Shown in pieces: positions 1 through 10,211 of a DNA stretch of 64,000 nt. The DNA is taken from positions 696,767 through 760,766 of the forward strand of contig NZ_JAOTJC010000006.1 in the NCBI RefSeq assembly GCF_025628895.1, given 5' to 3'. Below the pieces are notes generated by a model. That model did no database searches. It was not told the DNA's origin and saw nothing but the letters and a program-made list of their open reading frames with translations. This stretch comes from Alteromonas salexigens (lineage in GTDB: Bacteria; Pseudomonadota; Gammaproteobacteria; Enterobacterales; Alteromonadaceae). Within the stretch, counting starts at the first letter, position 1; every line of letters starts with the position of its first letter. Both the position numbers and the translations under genes were made by a program.

Positions 1-1617
1 TTCGGTGATGAGCCGGAAAATCCTGAAGTGCTGGTTCGCGACGTTGTCAAAGTCATCGAGAACGCGCAACAGGACAGACGCATTAAAGCGATGGTACTGG
101 ATCTGCACGGGCTCACCGGCGGTGGACTGGACAAGCTGCGGACCGTTGCCTCAGCGATAGATGCCTTCAAAGCATCTGACAAGCCGGTATATGCAATAGG
201 TGACTACTTCACTCAGAGCCAGTATTACCTGGCCGCTCACGCTGACAAAGTTTATCTTAATCCGATGGGGGCATTATTGCTCGAAGGATATGGGCGTTAC
301 GGCCTATACATCAAAGATATGCTCGAAAAGCTCAAGGTCACCACCCACATCTTCCGGGTTGGCACTTACAAGTCTGCTGTCGAACCATTTATGCGCAACA
401 GCATGTCCGATGCGGCTAAGGAAGCCAATAAGCAGTGGCTGGATGCATATTGGGCGCAGTATAAAACCGATGTTGCCGCCGCGCGAAATATGGATACCAG
501 TAATTTCGACGAAACCCTGCAAGGGTTACTGGCTAAGTTCAACGAGGCCGGGGCCGACTTTGCGCAATACGCTCTGGACAATGGCTGGGTAGACGCCCTG
601 AAAACCCGTGAGGAAGTTCGCTTAGAATTAGTGAACCTGGTGGGTAAAGACGACAATGATCTGGGCGTCAATGTCACCCCCTTCGCCACTTACCTGAAAG
701 TCGTTAATCCTCCCCTTCCCCGTGCCGAAAACGACATGGATAAGGTCGCTATAGTAGTAGCCAAAGGCACTATTTTAAACGGCAACCAGAAGGCCGGGAC
801 AATTGGCGGCGACAGCACCGCACGCTTACTGCGCCAGGCGCGCCTGAATGACAACGTTAAAGCGGTAGTGCTGCAGGTAGATACTCCGGGAGGCAGCTCG
901 TTTGCCTCTGAAGTGATTCGCCAGGAAGTGCTGGAACTGCAAAGTGCCGGTAAGCCGGTGGTGGTTTCTATGAGCACGTACGCAGCATCTGGTGGCTACT
1001 GGATAGCTGCCGATGCCGACCGCATTTTTGCTTCGCCAAGCACTATCACGGGTTCGATCGGGGTGTTTGGCATGTTCATGACCTATGAGAATAGCCTCGA
1101 CTATCTGGGTATTAACAGTGATGGTGTGGGCTCCACAGAACTGGCCGGGTTCTCGCCGGCACGGTCGCTGGCACCAGAGTTCGGTCAGATTTTGCAAAAT
1201 AACGTTGAGAGCAGTTATCACAACTTTATCTCAATGGTGGCCGATGCCCGGGGTATGACTGTGAGCGAAGTCGACAGTATCGCTCAGGGGCGGGTATGGA
1301 TTGGCGAGACTGCGTTAGAGCTGGGTCTGGTAGATGAATTGGGAACATTAAATGATGCGGTGATGGCTGCCGCGGACCTTGCCGATTTAGAGAAATATGA
1401 CACCTTCTATGTTGAGCGTCGTTTGTCGCCGCAGGAGCTGTTCTGGAAAGAATTTTTCGGACAAGCCATGGTATGGGCGGCCAAGTGGCAATTTGCCCAG
1501 TCGGACTCTGCGCTGATGGGAATGGTTAAGAGTGTGTTGCAGGAATTCAACACCTTGCAGCAGCTGAACGACCCTATGGGAGTGTATGTACTTTGTCTGC
1601 CCTGCAATATTAGGTAA
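1..1617 (+). CDS. sppA: Signal peptide peptidase SppA, 67 kDa type (5' end outside window)
   Basis: Inner-membrane serine protease of the S49 family that degrades cleaved signal peptides. The reading frame is open from base 1, so the N-terminus with its membrane anchor lies outside the window and 538 codons are visible; the E. coli enzyme has 618 residues. The duplicated SppA layout is visible: the first half carries GTYKSAVEPF near base 360, which holds the general-base lysine of the family, and the second half carries YAASGGYWIA near base 980, with the nucleophilic serine. The C-terminus ends in an unusual Cys-rich VLCLPCNIR. The next gene starts 3 bases after the stop, so the two are probably co-transcribed. 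Family assignment is firm; only the true start is unknown. Confidence 0.93.
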   Translation, partial: FGDEPENPEVLVRDVVKVIENAQQDRRIKAMVLDLHGLTGGGLDKLRTVASAIDAFKASDKPVYAIGDYFTQSQYYLAAHADKVYLNPMGALLLEGYGRYGLYIKDMLEKLKVTTHIFRVGTYKSAVEPFMRNSMSDAAKEANKQWLDAYWAQYKTDVAAARNMDTSNFDETLQGLLAKFNEAGADFAQYALDNGWVDALKTREEVRLELVNLVGKDDNDLGVNVTPFATYLKVVNPPLPRAENDMDKVAIVVAKGTILNGNQKAGTIGGDSTARLLRQARLNDNVKAVVLQVDTPGGSSFASEVIRQEVLELQSAGKPVVVSMSTYAASGGYWIAADADRIFASPSTITGSIGVFGMFMTYENSLDYLGINSDGVGSTELAGFSPARSLAPEFGQILQNNVESSYHNFISMVADARGMTVSEVDSIAQGRVWIGETALELGLVDELGTLNDAVMAAADLADLEKYDTFYVERRLSPQELFWKEFFGQAMVWAAKWQFAQSDSALMGMVKSVLQEFNTLQQLNDPMGVYVLCLPCNIR

Positions 1618-1620
1618 GAA

Positions 1621-2127
1621 GTGAGCCAGGTAACCCAAACTGCCCGCGCTGCGGTCATGCAGCGTGTGGCACACTTGTACAATGAGGCACAACAGCATTT
1701 TCAGCGCCGCTTTCCTCTTCCAGAGATAACCTACCGACGCTCAGGAAGAAATGCCGGTACGGCCTTTCTTAATCAAAACAGGATAAACCTGAACGGCCCT
1801 CTGTTTACCGCTAACCAATCAGCGTTTCTGGCAGAAGTGGTGCCCCATGAGGTTAGTCATCTGCTGGTCTGGCAGTTATATGGGCGGGTGAAGCCACACG
1901 GCGAACAATGGCAATATGTCATGGAAACCGTGTTTGACACCCCGGCCACCACTACCCACCAGTTTGATCTGGCACCCCTCAATATTTCCACGTACCCGTA
2001 TCGGTGCCAGTGCGACGTCGTGCAGTTATCCGTACGTCGTCACAATAAAGTTTTACGGGGACAGCGGTATGTCTGTCGGCGCTGCAATACCTCTCTTGTG
2101 GCCTGCACCTCCACTGCTACTTCCTGA
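1621..2127 (+). CDS. sprT: SprT-like zinc metalloprotein
   Basis: A 168-residue SprT-family protein. It has the zinc-protease motif HEVSH at residues 76-80 and a C-terminal zinc-ribbon-like set of cysteines: CQC at 129-131 and CRRC at 152-155. In E. coli SprT is a poorly characterised protein with the same layout; eukaryotic SPRTN relatives cleave DNA-protein crosslinks, but a protease role here is inference. The start is a GTG, 3 bases after the sppA stop, with AGGT just upstream, which suggests translational coupling with sppA. Length matches E. coli SprT at about 165 residues. No signal peptide is seen, so it is probably cytosolic. Confidence 0.88.
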   Translation: MSQVTQTARAAVMQRVAHLYNEAQQHFQRRFPLPEITYRRSGRNAGTAFLNQNRINLNGPLFTANQSAFLAEVVPHEVSHLLVWQLYGRVKPHGEQWQYVMETVFDTPATTTHQFDLAPLNISTYPYRCQCDVVQLSVRRHNKVLRGQRYVCRRCNTSLVACTSTATS

Positions 2128-2314
2128 AATACACCAATTCTGCCGTTACATAGCTAACTAAAAAGTTTAGTCGTTATAACAATATCTTCTATACAAGGCA
2201 GAAAGTCTGCACTACTGCTATGCTCCATTCGCACTATCTGTGAGTTGGTAATGGCACCTAAGGTGTCAGTGGTTGATGTGAAAACTCATACCTTTCAACA
2301 CAGAGGATAAAACA

Positions 2315-3097
2315 ATGAACAAGCGGTTATCACTTTTTCCCTTAGTGGTCTTTCTTTGTCTCGGCCTGGTCTCGTCACCGTTACTTGCAGACCACCATGG
2401 TAAGAAAGACAAAGAATGGCTGGCCGAATCATGGATTATGACAGCCAAAGCAGATGCTATGCCTCAGCTCGAAAAAGCCATGAAGGCCCACGTAAAACAC
2501 CGGCAGGAAAATAATGACCCACGTAACTGGAAGGTATACTCGCCCGTATTCGGTGATGACCTCAACCGGTTGCTAGTCAGAGCCGGCGGCATTACCTGGG
2601 AAGACATGGACAGCTACAGAGACTGGGTTCAGTCATCTAACGTAATGGAACACTGGGAGGCCAATGCCGGTAAGCATGTGGCACACTATGGCCACCATCT
2701 GTCTTACATGGATACTGACAACAGTCACTGGGGCCCGGATGTGAAGTACAATTATGTGTGGGTTACCACGCATACCATCAAGCCCGGGCATGGTAGCGCG
2801 GTGAGTAACGATATAAAAATTCTCTCCGATGCAGCCAAGGCTGAAAAATGGCCCTATCACTGGGGCATTGGCTACAGTGTCAGCGGGGAGAATCAGGTTA
2901 TGATTGCCATTCCTTATGAGAGCTGGTCAGCCATGGCCAAGCCAGAAACGTCTTTTATGGAAATGTTGGCAAAGCACATGAAGGATAAAGACAAAGCCAA
3001 AGAAACGATGAAACGCTGGGCCTCTCATTTCACCCACACCCATGAAAATGTGTGGGCATTGCGTAACGATCTGATGCCTGAAACTAACGCCAGGTGA
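2315..3097 (+). CDS. Secreted histidine-rich protein of unknown function, two similar lobes
   Basis: A 260-residue protein I do not recognise by name. Residues 1-25 form a clear Sec signal peptide (MNKRLSLFPLVVFLCLG, cleavage near LLADHH), so the mature protein is periplasmic or secreted. The mature part seems to contain two related lobes of about 100 residues: each has a start like E-W-I/V-W-x-T, a long helix with many Lys and His, and a strand ending in a WEDM or WSAM motif. This resembles dimeric alpha-beta-barrel (NIPSNAP or Dabb-like) folds, but that is inference. Histidines and tryptophans are abundant. AGAGGA lies just before the ATG. The gene stands alone between sprT and the ABC-F gene. 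Confidence 0.72.
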   Translation: MNKRLSLFPLVVFLCLGLVSSPLLADHHGKKDKEWLAESWIMTAKADAMPQLEKAMKAHVKHRQENNDPRNWKVYSPVFGDDLNRLLVRAGGITWEDMDSYRDWVQSSNVMEHWEANAGKHVAHYGHHLSYMDTDNSHWGPDVKYNYVWVTTHTIKPGHGSAVSNDIKILSDAAKAEKWPYHWGIGYSVSGENQVMIAIPYESWSAMAKPETSFMEMLAKHMKDKDKAKETMKRWASHFTHTHENVWALRNDLMPETNAR

Positions 3098-3125
3098 TAA
3101 TCTGAGCAGTTTTAAAGGTTTATTG

Positions 3126-3150
3126 CAGCAGGGTGTGCCCCACCCTGCTG
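3126..3150 (+). terminator. Perfect 10-bp hairpin after the secreted-protein gene
   Basis: CAGCAGGGTG is followed by a 5-base loop and then CACCCTGCTG. It lies 29 bases after the stop of the upstream gene. The T-run after it is poor, so it may be a weak terminator or an mRNA-stabilising 3' hairpin. Confidence 0.5.
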
Positions 3151-3313
3151 GTCTTCCTGACTCCCGACACCGTCAATAATTCCATCCAGCTCCATACAAA
3201 AAAGGCGAAATTTTCCTCGACTCTCGCTAACGATTTCTTTATATTGCGCGCCCGCTGGCGTGATTCCTATTTCGCCCGCTGTCTTATCACCGACCCGCTG
3301 GATACCTATTACT

Positions 3314-4936
3314 TTGATCACCACTGCCAACATTACGATGCAATTTGGCTCGTCGCCTTTGTTTGAAAACATTTCTGCCAAATTTGGCAACGGTAACCGT
3401 TACGGCCTCATTGGCGCTAATGGTTGCGGCAAGTCTACCTTTATGAAAATTCTCAGCGGGGAGCTTACTCCCACCGCAGGTAACGTGTCGATGTCGCCGG
3501 GCACCAAACTGGGTGTACTAAGCCAGGATCAGTTTGCCTTTGAGGAAATGAGCGTGGTAGACACAGTGATCATGGGTGACCGGGAACTGTGGGAAGTGAA
3601 ACGCGAGCGGGATGAAATCTACAGCAAGCCGGATATGAGTGAAGAAGATGGCATGCGCGTGGCTGAACTTGAAACCCGGTTCGCCGAAATGGACGGCTAC
3701 ACGGCAGAGGCCCGGGCAGGCGATATCCTGATCGCGGCCAGTATTGATGAGTCATACCATTTTGGGTTAATGAAAGAAGTAGCACCGGGTAAGAAAGTAC
3801 GTGTGCTGTTAGCGCAGGCGCTTTTTGCAGAGCCGGATATTCTGTTACTCGATGAGCCCACCAACAACCTGGATATCTACACAATCAACTGGCTGGCGGA
3901 AGAGCTGAACAAGCGCAAATCCACCATGTTGATTATTTCCCACGATCGTCATTTTTTGAACTCCGTATGTACCCACATGGCCGACATCGACTATGGCGAG
4001 CTACGTGTTTACCCGGGTAATTATGATGCATACGTAGAAGCGGCAATGCTGGCACAAGAGCAATTGCACCAGGAAAATGCCAAAAAGTCCGCTGAAATTG
4101 AAGAGCTGCAATCGTTTGTGGCCCGCTTTTCAGCAAATGCATCAAAAGCAAAACAGGCCACGTCCCGCGCCAGACGTTTGGAGAAAATTGAGCTGACGGA
4201 AGTAAAGGCTTCCAGTCGCCGCAAACCCTTCATCCAGTTTAAGCAACATAAAAAACTTCATCGCCTTGCCGTGACCCTGGAAGACCTGGGACACAGCTAT
4301 CCCGGGGTGCCGTTATTTGATAACGCAAACCTGCTTCTTGAAGCTGGCTCGCGACTGGCCATAATCGGCGAAAACGGGGCAGGCAAAACTACCCTGCTCA
4401 AGTGTCTGGTCGATGATTTAGCCCCGTCTGAAGGTTCCGTGAAGTGGGCAGAAAACGCCGCTATTGGTTATATTCCTCAGGACAGTTCCGCCGAATTTGA
4501 CTGCGATCTCACACTGTTTGACTGGATGTCACAGTGGCGGTTGCCAAAACACGACGATTTACAGGTTAAAGGCATGCTGGGTCGCCTGTTATTCTCCTCC
4601 GATGACTTTAACAAGAAAGTACGGGTTTGTTCCGGTGGTGAGAAGAACCGCCTGTTATTCGGAAAGCTGATGCTTCAGGATATCAACGTGCTGGTCATGG
4701 ACGAGCCGACCAACCACCTTGATATGGAATCTATCGAGGCGTTGAATAACGCGCTATTCAAGTTTGACGGCACCGTTATTTTTGTCAGTCACGATCGGGA
4801 ATTCGTCTCCTCTCTGGCCACGCAGGTAATTGAAGTACGTGAGCAGCAGCTCACCCATTTCGACGGCACCTATGAAGAATTCCTGGCCCACCGCCAGGAG
4901 GCATTGCGAGATAACCGCGAGGCTCTGTCAGCCTGA
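3314..4936 (+). CDS. ybiT: ABC-F family ATPase, YbiT type
   Basis: Cytosolic ATPase with two ABC domains and no membrane segments, of the ABC-F class that acts on ribosomes. The N-terminus [15 protein letters not shown] and the Walker A GANGCGKS at residues 34-41 match the YbiT subgroup. The second Walker A, GENGAGKT, is near residue 352, and the linker between the domains is long and charged. Both signature and Walker B regions are present (LLDEPTNN and MDEPTNH). The start is placed at TTG 3314 because the protein then begins [12 protein letters not shown] as in relatives and has 540 residues (E. coli YbiT 530). An in-frame ATG at 3260 would add 18 residues that do not look like the family. 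The function in translation is inferred from the family. Confidence 0.88.
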   Translation: MITTANITMQFGSSPLFENISAKFGNGNRYGLIGANGCGKSTFMKILSGELTPTAGNVSMSPGTKLGVLSQDQFAFEEMSVVDTVIMGDRELWEVKRERDEIYSKPDMSEEDGMRVAELETRFAEMDGYTAEARAGDILIAASIDESYHFGLMKEVAPGKKVRVLLAQALFAEPDILLLDEPTNNLDIYTINWLAEELNKRKSTMLIISHDRHFLNSVCTHMADIDYGELRVYPGNYDAYVEAAMLAQEQLHQENAKKSAEIEELQSFVARFSANASKAKQATSRARRLEKIELTEVKASSRRKPFIQFKQHKKLHRLAVTLEDLGHSYPGVPLFDNANLLLEAGSRLAIIGENGAGKTTLLKCLVDDLAPSEGSVKWAENAAIGYIPQDSSAEFDCDLTLFDWMSQWRLPKHDDLQVKGMLGRLLFSSDDFNKKVRVCSGGEKNRLLFGKLMLQDINVLVMDEPTNHLDMESIEALNNALFKFDGTVIFVSHDREFVSSLATQVIEVREQQLTHFDGTYEEFLAHRQEALRDNREALSA

Positions 4937-4958
4937 TTGCCTGAGATAAAATATCTTC

Positions 4959-4988
4959 ACCGACCCGTTCTGCACTGAGCGGGTCGGT
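4959..4988 (+). terminator. Hairpin after the ABC-F gene
   Basis: ACCGACCCG pairs with CGGGTCGGT across a 12-base loop, 22 bases after the ABC-F stop. It is followed by a pyrimidine-rich but not T-only stretch. Likely transcription terminator. Confidence 0.6.
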
Positions 4989-5216
4989 CGTATTCCCTTT
5001 GTTTATTTTATTAGTTAGTTCCTGCCCTTTTCCCTAACGCAATACCCATCAAGTATTCCAACCGCCTATTTCAAAGAAAAAATCGTTAGACCAGTGTAGC
5101 TGTTTTGTTTCCCATGGACCCGGCACCCCCAATTCACTTCCGGTTTGAGTAAACACAGACTAGTATTACTCTACACGTTACAATGTTTTGTAATACCGAT
5201 GCTTTAAGGGGCGCAA

Positions 5217-5744
5217 ATGGCGAACGATAACCGTATACCCGTATTACAACTGCCCCTGGAGCGCGATGTTTTTCTGCGTGGGCTTATCCATCATCTTGCA
5301 GGCACGCTGGAAGACGTAGTGGGCATTGATGATGCCTCTGGCTTTATCAGTGTGGTTGGTCAGCGAGTTGGCGAAGATTTAAATCGACAGTACCTGAATG
5401 GACTAAACCTCGATTCACTTAGCCGCGAACAGGTCAGTGATGTACTGGTAGACCTGAAGCGCAGGATCAAAGGCGATTTTTTTGTTATTGAGGAAGACGA
5501 TACAAAAATTGTATTGGGCAACCGCCGGTGTCCCTTTGAAGATAAAGTGAAAGACCGCCCCTCTATGTGCATGATGACCTCTAATGTGTTTGGTACCATC
5601 GCTGCCGAAAACCTCGGCTATGCCCGGGTGGAGTTGCAAGAGACGATTGCTACTGGCTCTCCCCAGTGTCGGGTCTCCGTACACCTAACGCCCACCAAGG
5701 ATACAGACACTCAACCAGGTATTGAATATTACCGGGCAGAATGA
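5217..5744 (+). CDS. MetOD1-type (methanogen output domain 1) sensory protein
   Basis: A 175-residue soluble protein. Residues 100-145 carry CPFEDKV...PSMCMMTSNVFGTIAAENLGYARV, here C105 and C118 with MTSNVFG after them, which I recognise as the pattern of the methanogen output domain 1 family. These are small domains found fused to or beside histidine kinases and diguanylate cyclases. The two cysteines and the downstream C-R-V strand could bind a metal or cofactor; this is inference. The gene has an AGGGG site before the ATG and lies 3 bases before the hybrid kinase gene, so it is probably its partner, acting as sensor or output. The 280 bp upstream hold the preceding hairpin and probably the promoter. 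Confidence 0.75.
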   Translation: MANDNRIPVLQLPLERDVFLRGLIHHLAGTLEDVVGIDDASGFISVVGQRVGEDLNRQYLNGLNLDSLSREQVSDVLVDLKRRIKGDFFVIEEDDTKIVLGNRRCPFEDKVKDRPSMCMMTSNVFGTIAAENLGYARVELQETIATGSPQCRVSVHLTPTKDTDTQPGIEYYRAE

Positions 5745-5747
5745 CCA

Positions 5748-7700
5748 ATGACAGATGCACAGCAGTACGCACGTCTTCTTCAGTTACAGCCTTACCCGGC
5801 GGTGATAATCGCAACAGACGGCGAGATCCTGCTAGCTAATGAGGCCGCCACGGAATTACTCGCAACCAATAATCTGCAAAATCAGAATCTGCTTTCCTTA
5901 ATCGTCCCTGAGGGACTCAGTAAGTTCAAAGACTATCTGCGCGCCTGTTCCCGTAGTTCCCAACCATTAATGGGCACAGCAGTCATCCGGGCCACTACCA
6001 ATAGTCAGACATGCTACGGCGCGGTATTATCCTCCGGCGACCAAAATACTAACAAAACGCTGTTTCTCCGCTTTCAAAATAAGCGCCAGTCCAATGTGCG
6101 GTTTTTAAGCCTGCAGGCTAAGCTCGAGCGACTCAACCGGGAAATAACCCGTCGTAAAGAGATGCAGGCTGAGCTGCTTAAAAAAAGCACTTTTTTACAG
6201 GCAACACTGTCCAGTATTGCTGAAGGCGTGCTCATCACCGACACGCAGGGCAATATTGATTATTTAAACCCTGTTGCTGAAAAACTCACCGGCTGGAGCC
6301 AGGAAGAAGCCCTAGGTGAGCCGGCAGCTTCTGTTTTTGCTCTATGCGATGAACACGACCACGTCTTTTGCCCGCTAGATGGTACTCAGCCAGGGAGCAA
6401 TGTTGCTATATCAGGCGTTGCCACTCACTTACTGAGCAAACATGGCAAGGCGGTGCCTGTGGAGTTAAACAGCGCGGAAATTAGCGTTAACGGCGTGTCA
6501 GAGGGTGTCATCACAGTCTTTCACGATGTGACTGTGCGTCAGCGTATGGAGGCGCAATTAAGAGAGCGCGCCGCCCGACTGGAATTGCTGGACACCCGCA
6601 AGAACCAGTTTATGACCATGCTGGCCCATGAATTACGTACACCATTAACCCCTATCAGCTATGCGACCCAGGCAATGCGGTTATCCCCTCCAGATGCGGA
6701 AGGCTCACAGGCCCCGTTAGGAGTGATTGAGCGCCAGGTTCGTCACATCAAACGCCTCGTCAATGAAATGCTGGATGTTTCGCGGGTAGCCAACGGCAAG
6801 CTGGAAGTTGAAAAAGAAAATCTCGACCTGATCGCGCTGGCCACGACGGTATGGGATGACTACCAGCAAATTTTTTCAGATGCCGGCATTCACACTCACC
6901 TCAGCATCCTGGCAGAGGATGCCTGGGTAAATGGCGACAGGGACAGGCTAGTACAGATTTTACAAAATCTGTTAAACAACGCGCTCAAATTCACCCCCCA
7001 GGGCGAAACGATTGAACTTGCCCTGTCTGTTAGTGAAACGCAGGCCATCATTGAAGTCATTGATACCGGTGTGGGTATTAACAATGAAGACTGCGCAGAT
7101 ATTTTTGAACCATTCACTCAGGCGGCGCAACCGCTGGACAGAGAGCTAGGAGGGCTGGGCATTGGTTTATCGTTGGTAAAAGGGATGGTATCCCTGCATG
7201 GCGGTACGGCCTCGCTACACAGTGAAGGAAGGGGCAAAGGGACCAGGGTAAAAATCACCTTACCGATTATCCAGGCGCCCGGTGAATCTCAGGTGTTACC
7301 AGAAGAGCTGCACCCTGTGCTTCCGCCCTGTCGGATACTCATCATTGAAGACGATGAAGATACCGCCACGGCAATGAGTTTGCTGTTACAGCTCAAAGGC
7401 CATGATGTGGTGTGGGCGTCTGACGGCCTGGAAGGCGTACAAAAAGCCACTGCGGTCCCACCAGACCTAATTATCTGCGATATTGGATTACCCGGGCTGG
7501 ACGGCTTTGCGGTAGCCCGGCAATTACGTAAATCTGAGCTGACGGCACAGCTACCGATGGTAGCCTTGTCTGGCTATGGGGAAACGGCTTTCGTGAAAAA
7601 AGCGGAGCAAGCAGGATTTAACCTGCATATCACCAAGCCAGCGGAATTGGCCGACCTGCATAACGCAATAGCGCTGGTGACCAGCGGCACGACGGTATAG
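5748..7700 (+). CDS. Soluble hybrid sensor histidine kinase (PAS-PAS-HisKA-HATPase-REC)
   Basis: A 650-residue protein without signal peptide or membrane helices, so a cytosolic kinase. Domains in order: a PAS-like region at about 8-110, a coiled coil at 118-146, a second PAS at 150-265, HisKA with the phospho-accepting H294 in MLAHELRTPL, an HATPase domain with N, G1 and G2 boxes (NLLNNALKF, DTGVG, GLGIGL) at about 395-508, and a C-terminal receiver at 528-640 with the acidic pair IIEDDED, phospho-acceptor D578 and K630. No separate response regulator or output gene follows, so the partner is either the MetOD1 protein immediately upstream (3-base gap) or a distant HPt protein. The signal is unknown. 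Confidence 0.88.
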   Translation: MTDAQQYARLLQLQPYPAVIIATDGEILLANEAATELLATNNLQNQNLLSLIVPEGLSKFKDYLRACSRSSQPLMGTAVIRATTNSQTCYGAVLSSGDQNTNKTLFLRFQNKRQSNVRFLSLQAKLERLNREITRRKEMQAELLKKSTFLQATLSSIAEGVLITDTQGNIDYLNPVAEKLTGWSQEEALGEPAASVFALCDEHDHVFCPLDGTQPGSNVAISGVATHLLSKHGKAVPVELNSAEISVNGVSEGVITVFHDVTVRQRMEAQLRERAARLELLDTRKNQFMTMLAHELRTPLTPISYATQAMRLSPPDAEGSQAPLGVIERQVRHIKRLVNEMLDVSRVANGKLEVEKENLDLIALATTVWDDYQQIFSDAGIHTHLSILAEDAWVNGDRDRLVQILQNLLNNALKFTPQGETIELALSVSETQAIIEVIDTGVGINNEDCADIFEPFTQAAQPLDRELGGLGIGLSLVKGMVSLHGGTASLHSEGRGKGTRVKITLPIIQAPGESQVLPEELHPVLPPCRILIIEDDEDTATAMSLLLQLKGHDVVWASDGLEGVQKATAVPPDLIICDIGLPGLDGFAVARQLRKSELTAQLPMVALSGYGETAFVKKAEQAGFNLHITKPAELADLHNAIALVTSGTTV

Positions 7701-7733
7701 TCTAAACGCCGCTTCCAGCGGGTCTTAAACCAT

Positions 7734-8180
7734 TTAAAACCAGCTGCGGGTATACATTCTGTCGAGATCACTGAACGCTGTTTTCAATAGCGTTGCCAGC
7801 TCCATATAGCGGGGGCGGGCTTTCAGTGTCTGCACGGCACATCCCTGACTACGCATTTTGCCGTGAATTTCCTGATACCAGTGTTTTAGCTGTGGCGGAA
7901 GTAACTGATTAGACCGGTGGCCGAGCCACATCAGCCCTTGCAGGGGTAAACTCAAAAAAAACAGCCCCACCGTAATGATCTGTGGCATGAATTCAGCACC
8001 CAGGGTGTTAAATAAGGTCACGCACGCTAACACCGCCAGCGGTGGCATTGCTTTTACGGCCAGCTGAGTGGCCGTTACCACCCGGCATTCGGGAAAATGC
8101 GCGTACAATTCTTTTTTCACCGGCCAGGTATGCATGTACTCCTGCCCGTCACGAAACAGTGAAAATACTGATTGTGCCAT
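7734..8180 (-). CDS. yfbV: YfbV family membrane protein (DUF412/UPF0208)
   Basis: A 148-residue inner-membrane protein. The N-terminus SVFSLFRDGQEYMHTWPVKKEL and two central hydrophobic helices (about residues 40-60 and 67-85) match the UPF0208 YfbV family. E. coli YfbV has been linked to Ter macrodomain insulation, but how far this applies here is unknown. The C-terminal half is cytosolic and basic. The gene is convergent with the hybrid kinase (34-base gap) and divergent from trxB. The start ATG at 8180 gives the family's usual length. Confidence 0.88.
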   Translation of the reverse strand: MAQSVFSLFRDGQEYMHTWPVKKELYAHFPECRVVTATQLAVKAMPPLAVLACVTLFNTLGAEFMPQIITVGLFFLSLPLQGLMWLGHRSNQLLPPQLKHWYQEIHGKMRSQGCAVQTLKARPRYMELATLLKTAFSDLDRMYTRSWF

Positions 8181-8425
8181 GATTCACCCCACTACTGCGC
8201 TTTACCTCAGCAGGTCGTCTGCTTCGGTTCTACTAACAGTATACTGTTTTTCTATAATACTGACCAAAACAAGTTAAAGCTCACTCTTAGTGAAGAGTGA
8301 CAATGGCCGTGGTAAAAGGCATCATAGGCACAAATTTTTTCAGCCTGGCTGGTGTAGCGATTGAATCTGTTGATTTTGCCCCAACCTTGCCTGTTAGTCG
8401 TATTATTTTGCCACAGTGGCAATGA

Positions 8426-9406
<981 letters not shown>

Positions 9407-9414
9407 GTTTGGTT

Positions 9415-9437
9415 GGCGGGCCTAAGCCCGCCTTTTT
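9415..9437 (+). terminator. Rho-independent terminator of trxB
   Basis: GGCGGGC, a 4-base loop, GCCCGCC, then TTTTT. It starts 9 bases after the trxB stop. Confidence 0.9.
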
Positions 9438-9464
9438 ATATCGTCAGTCATACCGTTTACTACC

Positions 9465-10211
9465 ATGATCGAGTTGCCGTATCTTCACGAATCTACCCCC
9501 TTCCCCAATGTGAACACTGCGCTGGAAGAGCCCAATGGCTTATTGGCATTCGGAGGTACCCTCGATGTAAACCGGTTATTCAATGCTTACAGTAACGGTA
9601 TTTTTCCCTGGTTTGGCGAAGACGAACCAATATTGTGGTGGTCTCCGGATCCACGGTCTATCATTCCCTTAGACGCGTTTTACGCAAGTCGCAGCCTGCG
9701 CAAGCTGGCAGCAAAACATCTTTATCGCATAACGCTTAACTACGATTTCTCGCAGGTCATCAGAGCCTGTGCGTCCATTCCCCGTAAACATCCGGGCAGT
9801 GACGAAATCAGCGCCGACACCTGGATCACAGACGATATGCAGCAAGCCTACACAAACCTGCACCATGCAGGCCTGGCCCACTCAGTGGAGGTGTGGGAAG
9901 ACACCACCCTGGTGGGCGGCTTGTACGGCGTTGCCATTGGCGAGGTATTTTGTGGCGAGTCCATGTTTCACCGCAAAGCGAATACCTCCAAGCTGGCTAT
10001 GCTGGCGTTGGTACAGCATATGCGTGCGCATAAACTGGCATTCATTGACTGTCAGTTACCCACGGACCACCTGGCATCACTGGGCGCCACTACTTTGCCT
10101 CGCAGCGAGTTTCTCGATCGCCTTCACCAGCATGACGAGACCCTGGACGAAACGGGTAGCCTGCGGGCGTCATACCAGGAGTGTTGGTCCAAACAGGACA
10201 TTACCCCATGA
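9465..10211 (+). CDS. aat: Leucyl/phenylalanyl-tRNA-protein transferase
   Basis: Cytosolic transferase that moves Leu or Phe from tRNA to the N-terminal Lys or Arg of proteins and so creates an N-degron for ClpAPS. It has 248 residues; E. coli Aat has 234. Family landmarks are present: GLLAFGG, YSNGIFPWF, the WWSPDPR segment, WVEVWED-like strand (SVEVWED), GVAIGEVFCGESMF and DCQLPTDHLASLGA. The stop overlaps the start of bpt by 4 bases, so the two are translationally coupled. The gene lies close to clpA and clpS, which recognise its product. Confidence 0.95.
   Translation: MIELPYLHESTPFPNVNTALEEPNGLLAFGGTLDVNRLFNAYSNGIFPWFGEDEPILWWSPDPRSIIPLDAFYASRSLRKLAAKHLYRITLNYDFSQVIRACASIPRKHPGSDEISADTWITDDMQQAYTNLHHAGLAHSVEVWEDTTLVGGLYGVAIGEVFCGESMFHRKANTSKLAMLALVQHMRAHKLAFIDCQLPTDHLASLGATTLPRSEFLDRLHQHDETLDETGSLRASYQECWSKQDITP

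Noticed and set aside
8303..8425. 40-codon open frame (MAVVKGIIGT...) upstream of trxB
   Set aside because: Weak ribosome site, no recognisable sequence, and it ends just before the trxB ribosome site; not enough support to call a gene.
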